From NCBI RefSeq assembly GCF_012843435.1, contig NZ_JABAFC010000002.1, positions 62,001 through 126,000 of the forward strand: a stretch of DNA of 64,000 bases, read 5' to 3'. A program made the position numbers and the translations under genes. Numbering within the stretch: position 1 is the stretch's first letter; each line of letters starts with the position of its first letter. This stretch comes from Psychrobacillus sp. BL-248-WT-3 (GTDB lineage: Bacteria; Bacillota; Bacilli; Bacillales_A; Planococcaceae). Below, one piece after another: positions 1 to 8,842 of the stretch. Under the pieces are notes generated by a model. The model saw only the letters and a list, made by a program, of their open reading frames with translations, had not been told where the DNA came from and did not search any database.

Positions 1-974
1 ACGAACATGCCACCATTAGAGGGTGCTACATTCCATCCAAGTTCTCTTAATCCATCCATAACTACTCTGTGTCTTTCAGAGAAGGTTTTGCGTAGTGATT
101 CCGTAATTTCCTCAGCGTGATTAAGAGCAACAATTCCTGCCTCTTGAATTGGACCGTAAATGCCAAAGTCTAAATTAGATTTTAATTGTTTCATAATACC
201 GATCATTTCCGAATTTCCAGCGATATAAGCTATCCGGGTTCCTGCCAAACTAAAGCTCTTAGATAAGGAGTTAATCTCCATGCCTACTTCAAGAGCACCA
301 GGTGTTGAAAGAAAGCTACAAGGAGAGTCTCCAGTAAAGTAAAATTCAGAGTATGCTGCATCGTGTAGAATAATGACATTATATGTATTAGCAAAAGCAA
401 CTACCTGTTGGAAAAACTCCTCGCTTGGCATAGCAGGTACCGGGTTTCCAGGTAAATTTAATATCATTAGTTTGGCTTTTTGAGCTATTTCTGTTGGAAT
501 TGCACCTAGATCAGGTAAGTAGTCATTCTCTTCTAGAAGGTCCATATAGTAAGGCTCTGCTCCTGCTAATTTTATACCGGCATCATACGCAACATATCCA
601 GGGTTGGTCGTTAGAATGATATCCCCCTCATCACAAAAGGCTAGAGGTAAATGGACTAGTCCCTCCTGAGAGCCCATCGTTTGGACAATTTCAGTCTCGG
701 GATTTAGTGAAACATTACAGCGTCGCTGATAGTAATTAGCCACTGCCTCATAAAAACGCTTCGTTCCACTTAATGTATAGCCATAAGAATCTGCTGAAAA
801 GCTCAAATCAGATAGTACTTTCCTAGCCGCCTCACTTGGCGGGATGTCAGGACTGCCTAGGCTAAGGTCATATAGCTCGAATCCGGATTCTTTTTTTCTG
901 GCTGCCGCTGCTTTTAAGTCACCAAAGATTGCTGGCTCAAATAAGGACATTTTAGTAGAAGGTTGAATGATCAA
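1..974 (-). CDS. PLP-dependent class I/II aminotransferase (3' end outside window)
   Basis: I read this by translating the reverse strand from position 974; the frame stays open to the window edge, so the C-terminus is missing. A TTG start is chosen because GGGAGTG lies just upstream and no in-frame ATG lies between. The protein shows the fold-type I aminotransferase pattern: a substrate-loop segment beginning LSLGSPDIPPSE, NLPGNPVPA in place of the usual NPTG region, a cofactor Asp in LHDAAYSEF, and SLSKSFSLAGTR, whose second Lys (SKS) is the Schiff-base lysine. It resembles the LL-diaminopimelate/alanine aminotransferase-like group. The exact amino donor cannot be told from sequence. Confidence 0.85.
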   Translation of the reverse strand, partial: MIIQPSTKMSLFEPAIFGDLKAAAARKKESGFELYDLSLGSPDIPPSEAARKVLSDLSFSADSYGYTLSGTKRFYEAVANYYQRRCNVSLNPETEIVQTMGSQEGLVHLPLAFCDEGDIILTTNPGYVAYDAGIKLAGAEPYYMDLLEENDYLPDLGAIPTEIAQKAKLMILNLPGNPVPAMPSEEFFQQVVAFANTYNVIILHDAAYSEFYFTGDSPCSFLSTPGALEVGMEINSLSKSFSLAGTRIAYIAGNSEMIGIMKQLKSNLDFGIYGPIQEAGIVALNHAEEITESLRKTFSERHRVVMDGLRELGWNVAPSNGGMF

Positions 975-1136
975 TGAAAGCACTCCCTTGCAAACAATTA
1001 ATAAATTTTATGTATCATCATAACACAAATTATATTAATATTGAGAAAAATATAAGATATTGTTTTGTAATGGGGAGTAAAAGCCATAAACAGAGCTTTA
1101 TTTAATCATCAAATATTTTTACGTAGTACATTTTAT

Positions 1137-1160
1137 AAAAAAAGAAGGCTGTTGCCAGCC
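1137..1160 (-). terminator. intrinsic terminator of the ABC exporter operon
   Basis: Read on the minus strand: GGCTG-GCAA-CAGCC stem-loop followed by a T-rich tract, just after the stop of the ATP-binding gene. Confidence 0.7.
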
Positions 1161-1175
1161 CCCTAAAAGTAGTAT

Positions 1176-1883
1176 TTAGTGAGATAGTGGATCAGTTTGC
1201 TCCACTTCCTTTTTGCTTTTTTCTTCTAATATTCCATCCGTCATGACATACACTTTATCGCAGTATTCAATTAAACGAGTATCATGAGTTACCACAATCG
1301 TAGTAGTTTCATTATTTTCTGTTTCTTTCTTCAATAGCTTCATCACTTCGTATGCACGATCAGAGTCTAAAGAAGCGGTTGGTTCATCAGCTAACAGAAT
1401 AGAAGGCTTACTATATAATGCCTTGGCAATTGCGACACGCTGTCTTTCACCACCAGATAAATCAGAAGGATACTTTTTACGCAACTCAGTAATACCGAGG
1501 TTTTCGTACAACGTATCGAGCTCTTCTTTTGTCATATTGTCTTTTTTTACATTATCGAGTAATTTCATCTGTTTATCTACTGTTAGAAAAGGTACCAAGT
1601 TGGAGGCCTGCAATATAAAGCCTATTTCCTTAAGTCGAATTTTAGACCGTTTTTTTTCATTTAAATTGGTGAGATTTTGATTGTTTACAATAATCTCTCC
1701 GCTAGAAGGGGATTGCAGCCCTCCGGCAATGGTCAGGAAAGTACTCTTTCCTGAACCTGAAGGACCAATCACTGCAATAAGTTCCCCTTTATCGGCTACA
1801 AAATCAGTTTCCTTTAAAGCATCAACCTGCTTATGACCTGAACCGAATGTTTTCTTTACCTTATCTAACTTTAAAATTGCCAT
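1176..1883 (-). CDS. ABC transporter ATP-binding protein (MacB/LolD-like)
   Basis: A 235-residue ATPase of the lipoprotein/antimicrobial exporter class. Visible motifs are Walker A GPSGSGKST (about residues 41-49), the LSGGERQRVAIAKAL signature, Walker B ILLADEPTASLD and the switch His in VVTHD. It sits 4 nt after the FtsX-type permease gene, so the two form a typical two-component exporter with the ATPase docked on the cytoplasmic face. The exported substrate is unknown. The operon may begin with hemAT, since all three genes run the same way with short gaps. Confidence 0.92.
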   Translation of the reverse strand: MAILKLDKVKKTFGSGHKQVDALKETDFVADKGELIAVIGPSGSGKSTFLTIAGGLQSPSSGEIIVNNQNLTNLNEKKRSKIRLKEIGFILQASNLVPFLTVDKQMKLLDNVKKDNMTKEELDTLYENLGITELRKKYPSDLSGGERQRVAIAKALYSKPSILLADEPTASLDSDRAYEVMKLLKKETENNETTTIVVTHDTRLIEYCDKVYVMTDGILEEKSKKEVEQTDPLSH

Positions 1884-1887
1884 TTAC

Positions 1888-2967
1888 TTATCCTCCAATC
1901 GCCTTTAACGGGTCTATTTTCACAATGGTAAATACAGAGAAAACTGCTCCTAGAATAGCAACAACCACTAATACAGCCCCATAGATTAACATTGTCGTTA
2001 AATCAAAGGCCACAGGTACTGCACTTGGTAAAAATTTTCCTGTTAAAATCGTTAAGCCGAATCCTACAACGACACCTATGAAGGCAAGGAGAAAGGTTTG
2101 GACGATTACTGAAACTGAGAGATAACCATTAGAAATTCCTTGGGCCTTCATGACACCAAACATACTAATTTTTTGAACGGTTAAAACATACAGGAAAATT
2201 GCAACGATGACAGATGAGATCCCAAATAGGAAGTAAATCATAAAGTTTAAGGTAAGAGATTGCTCAGTGTACCCAGGAAGGCTCTCTATGAAGTTCTCAA
2301 TCTCAGTAATTTGAAGCTCATCATTGCTTGTATTTATAGCATCTAGGCTGTCATCCGAAACAACAATACCATTTATTTGATCCTCATTTGCTTCAGCTGC
2401 TTCACCGAACTTTACTTTATGAAAGGTTGCTAGTTCCCCATAGAGCACGGGTGCACCATTAAATCGTGAGCTTTCTGTAAAGCCGACGATCATTAATGTT
2501 TCATCCGTAGATGAAAGTTCTAGTTCATCTCCGATTTTAAAACCCTCTTCTTTTAAATTATCACTTGCTACTACTTCATTTTCGTCGGAGAATTCTTCAC
2601 CTTCACTGACTTCTGGCATCAAAAATTCTTCTTTGTCTATGCCAAATATAGACACATTCTGCTTAGAATCCCCGTTTGTCGCAATAGCACTTATTTGTCC
2701 AAGTATTGCCTTATCCTTAGCTTCGATGTTATCTAATTCATCGGTGCTAATAAATGATTGCGGTAGACTTTTATCCGATTCCTCGGCAAGTACAATAGCA
2801 GTTGCATTCCACTTGTCTACTGCTTCGCGATTTAGGTTTGCTAACCCGGTAGCAAGCCCGGAAAGGAAAAATACAAGGTATGCCACTAACATTAAGACTC
2901 CTATGATTAGAAAAAAGCGTAGCTTATTTTTTTTAATTTCATTCCATGCTAAAAACATTCCATTCAC
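1888..2967 (-). CDS. ABC transporter permease (FtsX/MacB type)
   Basis: A 359-residue membrane protein with one N-terminal transmembrane helix (about residues 14-38), a large extracytoplasmic domain (about 40-235) and three C-terminal helices. This is the four-helix MacB_PCD plus FtsX layout. Start ATG is preceded by AGGAAG. The gene lies between hemAT (15-nt gap) and its ATPase (4-nt gap). It probably exports a hydrophobic or peptide substrate; nothing in the sequence identifies it. Confidence 0.9.
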   Translation of the reverse strand: MNGMFLAWNEIKKNKLRFFLIIGVLMLVAYLVFFLSGLATGLANLNREAVDKWNATAIVLAEESDKSLPQSFISTDELDNIEAKDKAILGQISAIATNGDSKQNVSIFGIDKEEFLMPEVSEGEEFSDENEVVASDNLKEEGFKIGDELELSSTDETLMIVGFTESSRFNGAPVLYGELATFHKVKFGEAAEANEDQINGIVVSDDSLDAINTSNDELQITEIENFIESLPGYTEQSLTLNFMIYFLFGISSVIVAIFLYVLTVQKISMFGVMKAQGISNGYLSVSVIVQTFLLAFIGVVVGFGLTILTGKFLPSAVPVAFDLTTMLIYGAVLVVVAILGAVFSVFTIVKIDPLKAIGG

Positions 2968-2982
2968 TTCCTATCTCTTTTA

Positions 2983-4281
2983 TTAAAGCTGTACTGCTGT
3001 TTGATAGAGGCTATCGGCTGTTACAGCAACTGTTTTAGTATCATTTGAAATATCTCTAATTGCCTCTACAAGGTTTGACACTTGAAACTCTACTTGGTTT
3101 ATATAGTCGGTGTTTTCATCTATAGAAAAAAGGATTTTATTGAATTTCCGATTAGTATCCTGGGAGCTTTCTAATCCTAGCTCAACACTCTTTTCCATAT
3201 TTGCAATAGTGTTAACGGCTTTGTTTGTAAGCTTGGTAGAGGTTTGTACCAAGTATGTAATTTCTTCTACAGAGCGTTTAGACTGCTCCGCTAGTTTTCT
3301 TACTTCCTGTGCCACCACTGCAAAGCCTTTTCCATGCTCACCTGCTCGAGCTGCTTCTATAGATGCGTTTAATGCCAGCAAATTGGTTTGTTCCGCTATT
3401 TGCTTTACTAGCCCAACGATGTGAAAAATCTCTTCCGAAGAATGTTTTAAATCAACAATAATTTTTGCCATTTCTCCTGTATTACCAGTGACAAGCTCCA
3501 TTTGTTTTTGAAGAAGTTCTATTAACTTGTTACCGTCGTTAGCTTCTGTTTGTATTTGTTTAACGCTGTCCATATTAGCCTGAACACTTTCACGTATCCT
3601 AGCGGTATTCAATTCGACCTGTTCCATGGAGGTAGTCGTCTCATCGGTTAAGCCTGCCAAGTCCTCACTTATTGATGAAATTTTACTTTTTAACTCTGTT
3701 TTAACTGTATCGTATTGCTGTTGGCGAAGCTTCACGTTTTCTTTTTCATATTCTTCTAGCACAAGCTGCATTTCTAAATTAATAAGCTTAGATATAGTAA
3801 GAGAGATCTCTTCTTTTTGGGCGTGATCCCTTATTTCCTTGTTAACTAACGAAATGATTATTGTTTGTATTTGATGGAAGGTCCCCATATACCACTTAGG
3901 CTCTAATCCAATCCGAAAGTGCATTTGGGCTAGTCTTCGTTTTCTCTCAATGGTAGTTTCCGTGAACTCACCACTAAACATCTCTATAATATAACTGCCG
4001 ACTGTTTTCTTAAGACGCTCGATTTGAGTTCTTTCTTCAATAATTGCTCGTAAGGAGGGAACAGAAAGGACTTGCTCATAAAAAACAGAGACAATATCGT
4101 CTATACCCTTTTCCACATAGGGCTGAAACGTATGTATCATTCTTATATCGTCCTTGCCTAGACCAATTAACTTCATTTGCTTCTTTAATTCTGGATATAG
4201 CTCCAACTGTATAACTGGTTCTTTTACGGTTGTATTTATTTCCGTTTCTTTAAACCATTTTTTCGCAAAAGGTATTACCAA
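2983..4281 (-). CDS. hemAT: globin-coupled heme aerotaxis transducer HemAT
   Basis: A 432-residue soluble chemoreceptor. Residues about 30-180 form the globin sensor, with a proximal heme His at about 121 ([10 protein letters not shown]). The rest is a long coiled-coil methyl-accepting domain with the conserved hairpin tip [19 protein letters not shown]. There is no transmembrane segment, as in B. subtilis HemAT, which is also 432 residues. It senses oxygen and signals to CheA/CheW. A promoter of form TTGACA-N17-TAATAA lies upstream. The downstream ABC exporter genes are close enough to be co-transcribed. Confidence 0.95.
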   Translation of the reverse strand: MVIPFAKKWFKETEINTTVKEPVIQLELYPELKKQMKLIGLGKDDIRMIHTFQPYVEKGIDDIVSVFYEQVLSVPSLRAIIEERTQIERLKKTVGSYIIEMFSGEFTETTIERKRRLAQMHFRIGLEPKWYMGTFHQIQTIIISLVNKEIRDHAQKEEISLTISKLINLEMQLVLEEYEKENVKLRQQQYDTVKTELKSKISSISEDLAGLTDETTTSMEQVELNTARIRESVQANMDSVKQIQTEANDGNKLIELLQKQMELVTGNTGEMAKIIVDLKHSSEEIFHIVGLVKQIAEQTNLLALNASIEAARAGEHGKGFAVVAQEVRKLAEQSKRSVEEITYLVQTSTKLTNKAVNTIANMEKSVELGLESSQDTNRKFNKILFSIDENTDYINQVEFQVSNLVEAIRDISNDTKTVAVTADSLYQTAVQL

Positions 4282-4344
4282 TCTAATCTCTCCTTATTGA
4301 ATAAACTTGATGAATACGTGCAATTGGATTTTCTTATACTCTTA

Positions 4345-4373
4345 TTATTAACAGGACGTATTACGTTTGTCAA
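4345..4373 (-). promoter_or_regulatory. sigma-A type promoter of hemAT
   Basis: On the minus strand TTGACA (plus 4368-4373), a 17-nt spacer, then TAATAA (plus 4345-4350), about 65 nt before the hemAT start. Confidence 0.65.
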
Positions 4374-4377
4374 ATGT

Positions 4378-4409
4378 TTGTATAATATTATTTATAATAC
4401 ATTATACAA
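4378..4409. promoter_or_regulatory. dyad TGTATAA-N16-TTATACA, candidate operator
   Basis: Inverted repeat TTGTATAAT / ATTATACAA immediately upstream of the hemAT -35 box. The core has the same geometry as a second dyad at 4512-4541. A binding site for the neighbouring MerR/B12 regulator is inferred; the region is AT-rich, so chance cannot be excluded. Confidence 0.4.
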
Positions 4410-4511
4410 ATTAGTTCCGAATGAATCATGCAAATATACTCTATTAATCCCTCGGTTTAGAGATATTAGGGTGAGGATTTTATGCTAGAATTTTATTTTT
4501 AGTAGAACTAC

Positions 4512-4541
4512 TGTATAATGTTGAGGGAATGATGTTATACT
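4512..4541. promoter_or_regulatory. dyad TGTATAA-N16-TTATAC before the MerR/B12 gene
   Basis: Half-sites at 4512-4518 and 4535-4540, separated by 16 nt exactly as in the dyad at 4378-4409. TATACT at 4536-4541 could be the -10 box of the MerR gene, which would make the site an autoregulatory operator. The remaining 4282-4600 intergenic DNA is AT-rich and shows nothing else. Confidence 0.4.
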
Positions 4542-4601
4542 ATAGATTAATTAACAAAAGCAACAACAGCTTTTACATAGAGGCTGAAAGGATGAATATG
4601 G

Positions 4602-5510
4602 ATGATGCAAGCTCGCCCAAATAGTAGTTATAATATTCAGCAGGTGTCTAATGTAACAGGTTTGTCAAAGCAGGTTATTCGGAAATGGGAAGAGCGCTAT
4701 GACTTGATTCAACCTGAACGTTTAGATAACGGCTATCGGGTTTATAGTGAAGAGGATATAAAGAAGCTTTTAAAAGTGAAGGTATTATCTGAGAAGGGAT
4801 ACTCTCTAAAGCAAGCAGTTGCGCAGGTTTTGGAGGAAAAACAATTAGATCATGCCCAAGTGGAGCTACCTATAGAAAAGGAATCCTCCTTTCCAGAGTT
4901 TAATGATTTTGTTTTTAAGCTGTTGGAGCATGGGACAGATTTCGATGAAATAGAGCTAACGTATACTTTGCAGCAAGCATACTTTCACTACGGGTTAGAG
5001 AATTTTTTAGATAAGGTCGTATTACCCTTTTTACTCGAGGTGGGAAACCGATGGGAAAAGGAAGAATGGGATGAGTATCAGGAGGCTGTTTCTAGTATGA
5101 TTGTGCGTGATTTCCTCGTGCAAATTCGTCGTAATTTTCATTATAGGGATGATGCGCCACTAGTGATAGGGTGCTGTCTTCCTCATGAAACCCATGAAAT
5201 CCCGGTTCATATTTTATTACTACAGTTTATGATGAAGGGGTGGAAATCCTTTTTAGTAGGTGCTTCTCCTGCACCAGGTGCAATAGAGTCCATGGTAGAA
5301 AAACTAAAACCACAAAAAGTACTATTATCAGCTTCGACAAGCATACCCTTTGAACGCAACCCTAAATTGTTAGCAGGTTTGGATCAGTTTGCTGAAAATC
5401 ATAAAGAAATTAAATTTTATATAGGTGGAGCAGGTGCTATGCAATACTTTGCCTGCAAAAATTTAAAAAATATAAGCTTAGCCAATTCTATAGAAGAAGT
5501 AATCAATTAA
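4602..5510 (+). CDS. MerR-family regulator with cobalamin-binding domain (LitR/CarH-like)
   Basis: A 302-residue protein. Residues about 9-80 are a MerR winged helix (IQQVSNVTG...VIRKWEERY...NGYRVYSEEDI). Residues about 95-180 are the helical B12 cap, and about 185-300 a Rossmann-like B12-binding domain. The E-x-H motif that supplies the lower cobalt ligand in CarH is present (E196-T-H198, in PHETHEIP). The W-x9-E part of the cap motif is present (W151, E161), but the histidines that follow Trp and Glu in CarH are Glu152 and Ala162 here. The gene is divergent from hemAT. Start ATG follows GAAAGGATG at about 9 nt. Confidence 0.85.
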   Translation: MMQARPNSSYNIQQVSNVTGLSKQVIRKWEERYDLIQPERLDNGYRVYSEEDIKKLLKVKVLSEKGYSLKQAVAQVLEEKQLDHAQVELPIEKESSFPEFNDFVFKLLEHGTDFDEIELTYTLQQAYFHYGLENFLDKVVLPFLLEVGNRWEKEEWDEYQEAVSSMIVRDFLVQIRRNFHYRDDAPLVIGCCLPHETHEIPVHILLLQFMMKGWKSFLVGASPAPGAIESMVEKLKPQKVLLSASTSIPFERNPKLLAGLDQFAENHKEIKFYIGGAGAMQYFACKNLKNISLANSIEEVIN

Positions 5511-5551
5511 AAAAGCTACTTGTTTTCCATGAGAAAACAAGTAGCTTTTTT
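5509..5551 (+). terminator. strong hairpin terminator after the MerR/B12 gene
   Basis: A 17-bp stem (AAAAGCTACTTGTTTTC and its complement) with a CAT loop and a T-run. It can work in both directions. Confidence 0.85.
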
Positions 5552-5554
5552 GGC

Positions 5555-5755
5555 TGTTTAGGAAATTATAAAGTTCTGAATCTGTGGACCAATTGATGTC
5601 TAGCTCCACCGCCTTGCCCCTCGGGGTCAAATGGATAAAAGGTGCTCCTGCGCAAGCTCGTCGCAAACAAGAGCGTTTGCGGTGGCTGAGGAACTGCCTC
5701 CTCGCTTTTTCCCATTTGCCTGTCGGGGCAGACATAGGCGCTTGCGCTTTTCTTG
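5555..5755 (+). repeat. dispersed 201-bp intergenic repeat, copy A
   Basis: Begins TGTTTAGGAAATTA and ends GCGCTTTTCTTG. A near-identical copy of the same length is at 58637-58837, and two joined inverted copies are at 38633-38946. Internal inverted repeats include CCCCTCGGGG and CGCAAAC...GTTTGCG. It lies directly after a terminator. Open frames across it on both strands are by-products of the repeat. It resembles a family I recall from Bacillaceae intergenic regions. Confidence 0.85.
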
Positions 5756-5778
5756 CTAATTCCGTTAGAAATTAGATG

Positions 5779-7494
5779 TCAGACTAATATTCCGCCTGTT
5801 TTTAAATACTTTTCAATACCTTCTGCAGTACGATAAGCTAATGCTCCTACGGTACCTGTAGGATTCATACCTGAATTATGAGGGAAAGCGGATGCTCCTG
5901 GTACAAATACATTTTCACAATCCCACATTTGAAGGTAACTGTTCAATGCACTTGTTTCAGGGTCAGCACCCATAATCACTCCACCAGTGTTATGAGTGGT
6001 TTGATATTTTGTCGTATCCCAGTCTCCTTGATCTCCAGGAACTGTGATTTCATCAGCACCCATTTCTTCAAGAATTTTGGCAGTAATTTCTCTAATATAT
6101 TTTTGTTGATTTTTTTCGTTGTCATGATAGTTAAACGTCATACGGATAAGTGGATCTCCAAAAGCATCTTTATACGTAGGATCCAAATCAATATAGTTAT
6201 CCTTATGAGGCATAACAGCCCCTTGAGAGCCTACTGATAGATTGCGGTTTGCCCAGTAAATAGTGGCATCCTTGTATTCCTTACCCCAGGCTGGAGTTCC
6301 TTTTGGTACACTATTACTTGAAATAGGTCGTTTACCGTAATGGCCAAGAGCAATGTTGCCTCCGTGTATGAAGTCTAAATCAGAGTGATCAAAATTATCT
6401 CCGTTAAAATCATCTAACACACCAGCAAGAGATCCTGTACCTGCATAAAGGTTAAATTCTCTATCCTTAAAGAAACCAGTAGAGGCAGCGGATGTCATTT
6501 GATATGCATAGTTTTTACCGATAACGCCAGTTCCTGTTTTAGGATCATAAGGGCGTCCAAGCTCTGAGTTAAGTAAAATTTTAATATTGTTTAGAGCATA
6601 GGCTGAAACCACGACAACATCGGCTTCTTGTATATACTCTTCGCCTGTACGAGTGTCTACGTATAATACCCCAGTTGCTTTACCATTAGTATGAAGCACT
6701 CGGCGAACAACAGAGAACGTACGAATTTCAAAATTACCCGTTTCTTTGGCTACAGGTAAAACAGTTACTACAGGAGATGCTTTAGAACCGTACTCACATC
6801 CGAATCTTTCACAGAAACCACAATACTGGCAAGCTCCTCGTGAAACTCCATCGGGATTTGTGTAGCTTTCAGAAAGAGTAGCAGCTGGAGCTACATAGGG
6901 ATGATATCCTAAATTCTTGGCAGCTTCTCTAAACATTTTCATAGAAGGTGTTTCTTTTAATGGAACTGTTGGATATTTTACTTTTGGAACTTCTGGATGT
7001 GGATTTTCCTCTCCAGAAATACCGGCCATAGCCTCAAACTTTTCAAAATAAGGCACTAGCTCGTCATAAGTGATACCCCAATCTTGTAGTGGCATATCTG
7101 CAGGAATCTTATCTTTTCCGTAGCGTTCTACTGTTTTGGAATAGATTTCAAAGTCATAAGGAAAGAAACGATACGTCAAACCATTCCAATGCTCACCGGA
7201 ACCACCTAAACCGTCCCCAATTAAAAATGAACCATGCTGACGATATGGTAGCGCTCTCTGGGAGGGATTATGTCTTACAGTCAGTGTTTCCTTGGATAGG
7301 TCTTGCATCATTTCGTTTCTTTGCTGATATCTCAACTCATCATGTACCATCATGTAGTCTTCGACTGATCTTGATTTGCCTCGTTCAAGACCAACTACTT
7401 TATACCCTTTTTTAGTTAGCTCTGAAGCTACGATTCCGCCAGTCCAGCCTACTCCAACTAAAACTATATCTGTTTTTGGTAATTTTTTAGCCAT
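5779..7494 (-). CDS. GMC-family flavoprotein dehydrogenase (gluconate 2-dehydrogenase-like), copy 1
   Basis: A 571-residue FAD oxidoreductase. The N-terminal FAD fold is TDIVLVGVGWTGGI (about residues 8-21). A Cys-rich patch CQYCGFCERFGC lies mid-protein, and the GMC C-terminal catalytic domain includes HNTGG and NPTGTVGALAYR near the end. Family members oxidise sugars or polyols such as gluconate and pass electrons to a membrane partner. It has no signal peptide of its own, so export piggy-backed on the Tat-signal subunit encoded 19 nt upstream is likely. The paralogue at 24392-26107 has the same length and is closely similar. Confidence 0.9.
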   Translation of the reverse strand: MAKKLPKTDIVLVGVGWTGGIVASELTKKGYKVVGLERGKSRSVEDYMMVHDELRYQQRNEMMQDLSKETLTVRHNPSQRALPYRQHGSFLIGDGLGGSGEHWNGLTYRFFPYDFEIYSKTVERYGKDKIPADMPLQDWGITYDELVPYFEKFEAMAGISGEENPHPEVPKVKYPTVPLKETPSMKMFREAAKNLGYHPYVAPAATLSESYTNPDGVSRGACQYCGFCERFGCEYGSKASPVVTVLPVAKETGNFEIRTFSVVRRVLHTNGKATGVLYVDTRTGEEYIQEADVVVVSAYALNNIKILLNSELGRPYDPKTGTGVIGKNYAYQMTSAASTGFFKDREFNLYAGTGSLAGVLDDFNGDNFDHSDLDFIHGGNIALGHYGKRPISSNSVPKGTPAWGKEYKDATIYWANRNLSVGSQGAVMPHKDNYIDLDPTYKDAFGDPLIRMTFNYHDNEKNQQKYIREITAKILEEMGADEITVPGDQGDWDTTKYQTTHNTGGVIMGADPETSALNSYLQMWDCENVFVPGASAFPHNSGMNPTGTVGALAYRTAEGIEKYLKTGGILV

Positions 7495-7513
7495 TATTAT
7501 TTACTCCCTTAAA

Positions 7514-8284
7514 TTAATGATTATGTTGTGAATTTAAACTTTGAGGTTCGAAAGTGACAAACTCTTCTTTTTCGATAATATCTGCATAGCTCATTTGATG
7601 ACCAGGGAATTTTTTCATTTTCCACCCTTGCATGTCTTTGTTTCCACCATATAAAGGATCGGAATAGACACCTTCTATTGTTGCACTTTTCAATAGCTTA
7701 AAGAAAAAAGAGGAAGTGACTGCACCGTTTAATGTTATTTCTCCTGCTTCCATAGCTGTTAGGATGCTTATTTGTTCTTCATCACTAATCTCAGCAAATC
7801 TTTTATCATATTGTTTTTTTGCTTCGGTGTTTAGTGCTTCAATACCTAAGTCAAAAATTTGTTGTCTATTTAAATGAGTTTGATGTCCAAATAACGCTGT
7901 AGCTTCTGCTGGATAGAAAGGGCCACTCATGTATTCCTTTGCATTGAGCCCCCAGTTCCCAGCCAATTGATGGTCAATATAGTAAGTAACTAATAAGTCT
8001 TTTGCGCCAGGTCCAACATCTGTTTTAGGGAAAATTTGTTCTGTTGCCGCCTCAACGGTATCGAATTGCGACTTATCAAAATACATTAATGCTTGGTTGA
8101 AATTAGTGGAGGATTTAGATGCAACATGAGTTTCGTTCTTCACACCAGCAGAATCTTTTCCTAAAAGACTACCAAGGGCTCCACCTAAAACTACTCCACC
8201 TACTGTTAACCCTGAATTTTTTATAAATTTACGTCTAGAAGAACGTTTTTCTAGAAATTCGGTTTTTGTTTCCTGTTCTGACAT
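7514..8284 (-). CDS. Tat-exported gluconate 2-dehydrogenase subunit 3 family protein, copy 1
   Basis: A 256-residue protein with a twin-arginine signal (SSRRKFIKNSG followed by a Gly/Leu-rich hydrophobic stretch, about residues 15-45). The rest matches the gluconate 2-dehydrogenase subunit 3 family, with FDKSQFDTVEAATEQIFPKTDVGPGA. It is the small subunit that accompanies the GMC flavoprotein. No cytochrome c subunit is encoded nearby, unlike classical membrane gluconate dehydrogenase. The paralogue is at 23584-24363. Confidence 0.9.
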   Translation of the reverse strand: MSEQETKTEFLEKRSSRRKFIKNSGLTVGGVVLGGALGSLLGKDSAGVKNETHVASKSSTNFNQALMYFDKSQFDTVEAATEQIFPKTDVGPGAKDLLVTYYIDHQLAGNWGLNAKEYMSGPFYPAEATALFGHQTHLNRQQIFDLGIEALNTEAKKQYDKRFAEISDEEQISILTAMEAGEITLNGAVTSSFFFKLLKSATIEGVYSDPLYGGNKDMQGWKMKKFPGHQMSYADIIEKEEFVTFEPQSLNSQHNH

Positions 8285-8362
8285 ATTGATACCCTCCGAT
8301 GTTAAATGATAGAAAATCCAATTATTTACTTAGTTAAATTATGGATAAAAATAAAAAATATT

Positions 8363-8620
8363 TTAATGAAGCAGGTTGCCCCAGTTGTAAACTAGAGAAA
8401 ACAAAACGGTGAATACTAAAAGAGAACCAATAAAGTATGTATGCTTTTTCCCTGTCCAACATAGAACTATTATTGCTAGTCCAATCCCGGTACCTAATAA
8501 AGCAAACCAAGGAAACGAAGAGTTATAGAAAAATAAAGCAAGTGCTAAATCAGCAACGATGAATAATGCGAAAAGTACTTGGTTTAATATTTTTAGTTCT
8601 GCTAAATTGTAAGCTGTCAC
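8363..8620 (-). CDS. small membrane protein of the GMC module, copy 1
   Basis: An 85-residue protein with three hydrophobic segments and no recognised domain. I chose the GTG start at 8620 over an ATG 33 nt upstream because AGAGGAAA precedes it and because the paralogue at 23246-23503 starts with GTG at the equivalent codon (Y-N-L-x-E-L-K-x-L-N-Q-V follows in both). It precedes the Tat subunit in both module copies, so it may be a membrane anchor or quinone-side partner. That role is inferred from position only. Confidence 0.75.
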   Translation of the reverse strand: MTAYNLAELKILNQVLFALFIVADLALALFFYNSSFPWFALLGTGIGLAIIVLCWTGKKHTYFIGSLLVFTVLFSLVYNWGNLLH

Positions 8621-8842
8621 ATCTTTTCCTCTTTCTTTTATAAAAATTATCACTTAATAATAGTGAAAAATAACCGTCCTCAATTTTACTCTTTTTTTTC
8701 ATTAAATCTACCTATTTTATACTATTTTTTAAAGTTTATATTTTCAGAAAAAAAGTATGCTATTTTATTTGTAGGTTATAAGATATTACATTAGCCGTTC
8801 AAAATGAATGGCGCAGTATCCATTAAATGTGATATGATTGAA

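Noticed and set aside
4297-4488. 63-codon plus-strand ORF
   Set aside because: It covers the hemAT promoter and a dyad, has no ribosome site, and its composition is that of AT-rich spacer.
5478-5775. Open frames on both strands across the 201-bp repeat
   Set aside because: They recur only because the repeat recurs (also at 38573-38945 and 58620-58842), have no ribosome sites and overlap a terminator.
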